A DNA stretch of 36,618 bases from Bacteroidota bacterium. GTDB taxonomy: Bacteria; Bacteroidota; Bacteroidia; UKL13-3. The stretch is taken from contig JAIYDG010000029.1 of the NCBI GenBank assembly GCA_027487625.1, positions 1 to 36,618 on the forward strand. The letters are read 5' to 3'. Below, one piece after another: positions 35,613-36,618 of this stretch (its first letter is position 1; each line of letters starts with the position of its first letter). The translations under genes were made by a program, and so were the position numbers. The notes under the pieces were generated by a model. The model was given only the letters and a program-made list of their open reading frames with translations, made no database searches and was not told the origin of the DNA.

Positions 35613-35641
35613 AAAAAGCCATCTTTTTGAGACGGCCTTTA
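35613..35641. terminator. Terminator between mpl and the M48 gene
   Basis: GCCATCT and AGACGGC pair with one mismatch around TTTTTG, flanked by A run on the left and a CTTT on the right. It lies between convergent genes; its best T run is on the minus strand after the M48 stop. Confidence 0.6.
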
Positions 35642-35654
35642 ATATTAATACTAT

Positions 35655-36461
35655 TTATTTTGCTGCTGTTTTATAATACTCCAGCGCTTTTGGCATCCAT
35701 TTGTTGATGTCGGCGATGCGGGTTTCTGGACTTGGGTGTGTGCTCATAAATTCTGGTGGGCGAGCTCCGCCTGTACCGTTCATTCTTTGCCAGAATGCAG
35801 GTGCTTGTTTTGGGTCGTAACCGGCCATTGCCATAAAGTACAATCCCATTTGGTCAGCTTCCGATTCATGCATTCTGCTAAAGGGTAACATGACTGCATA
35901 TTGTGCGCCTAATCCATAAGCAGCAGCAAATATTTGTTGTGTTTGTTGTGGCTTACTTGCCAATGCTACAGATAGTGCTTGTCCACCAAATTGTTGTGCC
36001 AATTGCTGACTCATTCTTTCGTTACCATGACGTGCTATAGCATGTGCAATTTCATGTCCCATAACTACTGCAATTCCTGTTTCATCTTTACATATCGGAA
36101 GAATTCCTGTGTAAAAAGCAACTTTACCGCCAGGCATACACCAGGCATTAACAGTGGCATCTTCAATTAAATTAAATTCCCAATTAAAGCCAGCAATTTG
36201 GTCCGACATTTTATTTTGTTGTAAATAAAGTGCTACCGATTTCGCTAATTTATCACCAACTCTTTTTACCATAGCTGCATCATTTCCTGTTTTAACAACT
36301 TTACTTTTCGATAAAACATCGTTATAAGAAGTTAAACTCATCGACATCATTTGGCTTTCAGGCAAAAGTTTTAACTGTTTACGACCTGTAATTGGAACTT
36401 TAGAACAAGCTACGATTAATACAACAGCTAACAATAAAGGGATAATAATTCTGGTTTTCAT
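35655..36461 (-). CDS. M48-family zinc metalloprotease lipoprotein
   Basis: A 268-residue lipoprotein: signal MKTRIIIPLLLAVVLIVAC with lipobox LIVAC, then SKVPITGRKQLKLLPES, the usual opening of Oma1/LoiP-type M48 proteases (VPxTGRxQL). The zinc site is HEIAHAIARH (136-145), the downstream third ligand Glu is in HESEADQMGLYFMAMAGYDP, and STHPSPETRI is near the end, all conserved. It should degrade misfolded envelope proteins in the periplasm. It is a single gene and intact. Confidence 0.95.
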   Translation of the reverse strand: MKTRIIIPLLLAVVLIVACSKVPITGRKQLKLLPESQMMSMSLTSYNDVLSKSKVVKTGNDAAMVKRVGDKLAKSVALYLQQNKMSDQIAGFNWEFNLIEDATVNAWCMPGGKVAFYTGILPICKDETGIAVVMGHEIAHAIARHGNERMSQQLAQQFGGQALSVALASKPQQTQQIFAAAYGLGAQYAVMLPFSRMHESEADQMGLYFMAMAGYDPKQAPAFWQRMNGTGGARPPEFMSTHPSPETRIADINKWMPKALEYYKTAAK

Positions 36462-36561
36462 CTTTTTTAATTATTTAACAAATATCTTGATTAAGAATTA
36501 GGATATCAAAAAATAAGCCAATCATTTAAAAATATATTGATTTAATCATTTCAACCCATAA

Positions 36562-36597
36562 AAAAAGGCAGAAACGTAAACGCTCCTGCCCCTTTAG
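36562..36597 (-). terminator. Terminator of a minus-strand gene beyond the right edge
   Basis: On the minus strand GGCAG pairs with CTGCC, with inner GCGT/ACGT pairing around TT, followed by seven T (36560-36566). It must serve a leftward gene whose coding sequence lies outside the window. No ORF is seen in 36598-36618. Confidence 0.75.
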
Positions 36598-36618
36598 AAA
36601 AAACAAAACTAAACACAA

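Overview
The window looks like an AT-rich chromosome segment of a free-living member of the Bacteroidota. The signs are type IX secretion parts (PorQ, a C-terminal sorting domain on a giant PKD adhesin), LruC, YHYH and DUF6580 proteins, several TAnnTTTG-type -7 promoter boxes, and no general use of Shine-Dalgarno sites. I cannot place it more finely than the phylum. No rRNA, tRNA, CRISPR array, phage or transposase gene was seen.

Layout. 1-797 holds the N-terminal part of an exported, probably outer-membrane, protein that runs off the left edge (minus strand). 1234-2863 is an overlapping pair: a YHYH lipoprotein and a membrane-anchored secreted protein. 2941-3659 is a non-coding block with repeated palindromes. 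3660-4475 encodes a WG-repeat protein made of near-identical 111-bp units arranged as alternating dimers. 4515-5530 carries a PIN-family toxin-antitoxin locus and, before it, a decayed second copy of the toxin 3' end, its terminator and the tail of htpG. 5588-7396 is htpG. 7441-8259 is a repeat region with a 314-bp tandem unit. 8326-16872 is the secretion/surface region: a 2245-residue adhesin, a small BamE/SmpA-like exported protein, and divergently porQ, which is followed by cmk with a 1-nt overlap. 17555-18425 contains a ParE-type toxin-antitoxin module bracketed by two direct copies of a dispersed repeat. 18427-21859 has a DUF2062 protein and a GH92 alpha-mannosidase. 21911-23735 is a three-gene operon behind a promoter and a cobalamin riboswitch. 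23738-25148 has a HAD phosphatase and an isoprenylcysteine-methyltransferase-like membrane protein. 25257-25311 is a perfect 26-bp inverted repeat. 25571-29903 has an orphan antitoxin-like gene, an unrecognised lipoprotein and a lipoprotein/LruC pair. 30210-36461 holds an HxlR regulator, a GT22-like glycosyltransferase, an MBL hydrolase, a fatty-acid desaturase, mpl and an M48 metalloprotease lipoprotein.

How genes fit together. PorQ is part of the type IX machinery that would export and attach the sorting-domain adhesin encoded just beside it. The cobalamin riboswitch heads an operon of a DUF6580 membrane protein, a small Cys-rich CWC/DUF5522 protein and a spermidine-synthase-like methyltransferase. 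A hairpin includes the first base of the DUF6580 start codon, which suggests translational control by B12, and this is the most promising lead for an undescribed function in the window. The other unusual content is repeat biology: dimeric WG repeats, tandem 314-bp units, palindromes, and toxin-antitoxin modules in repeat-rich or duplicated surroundings.
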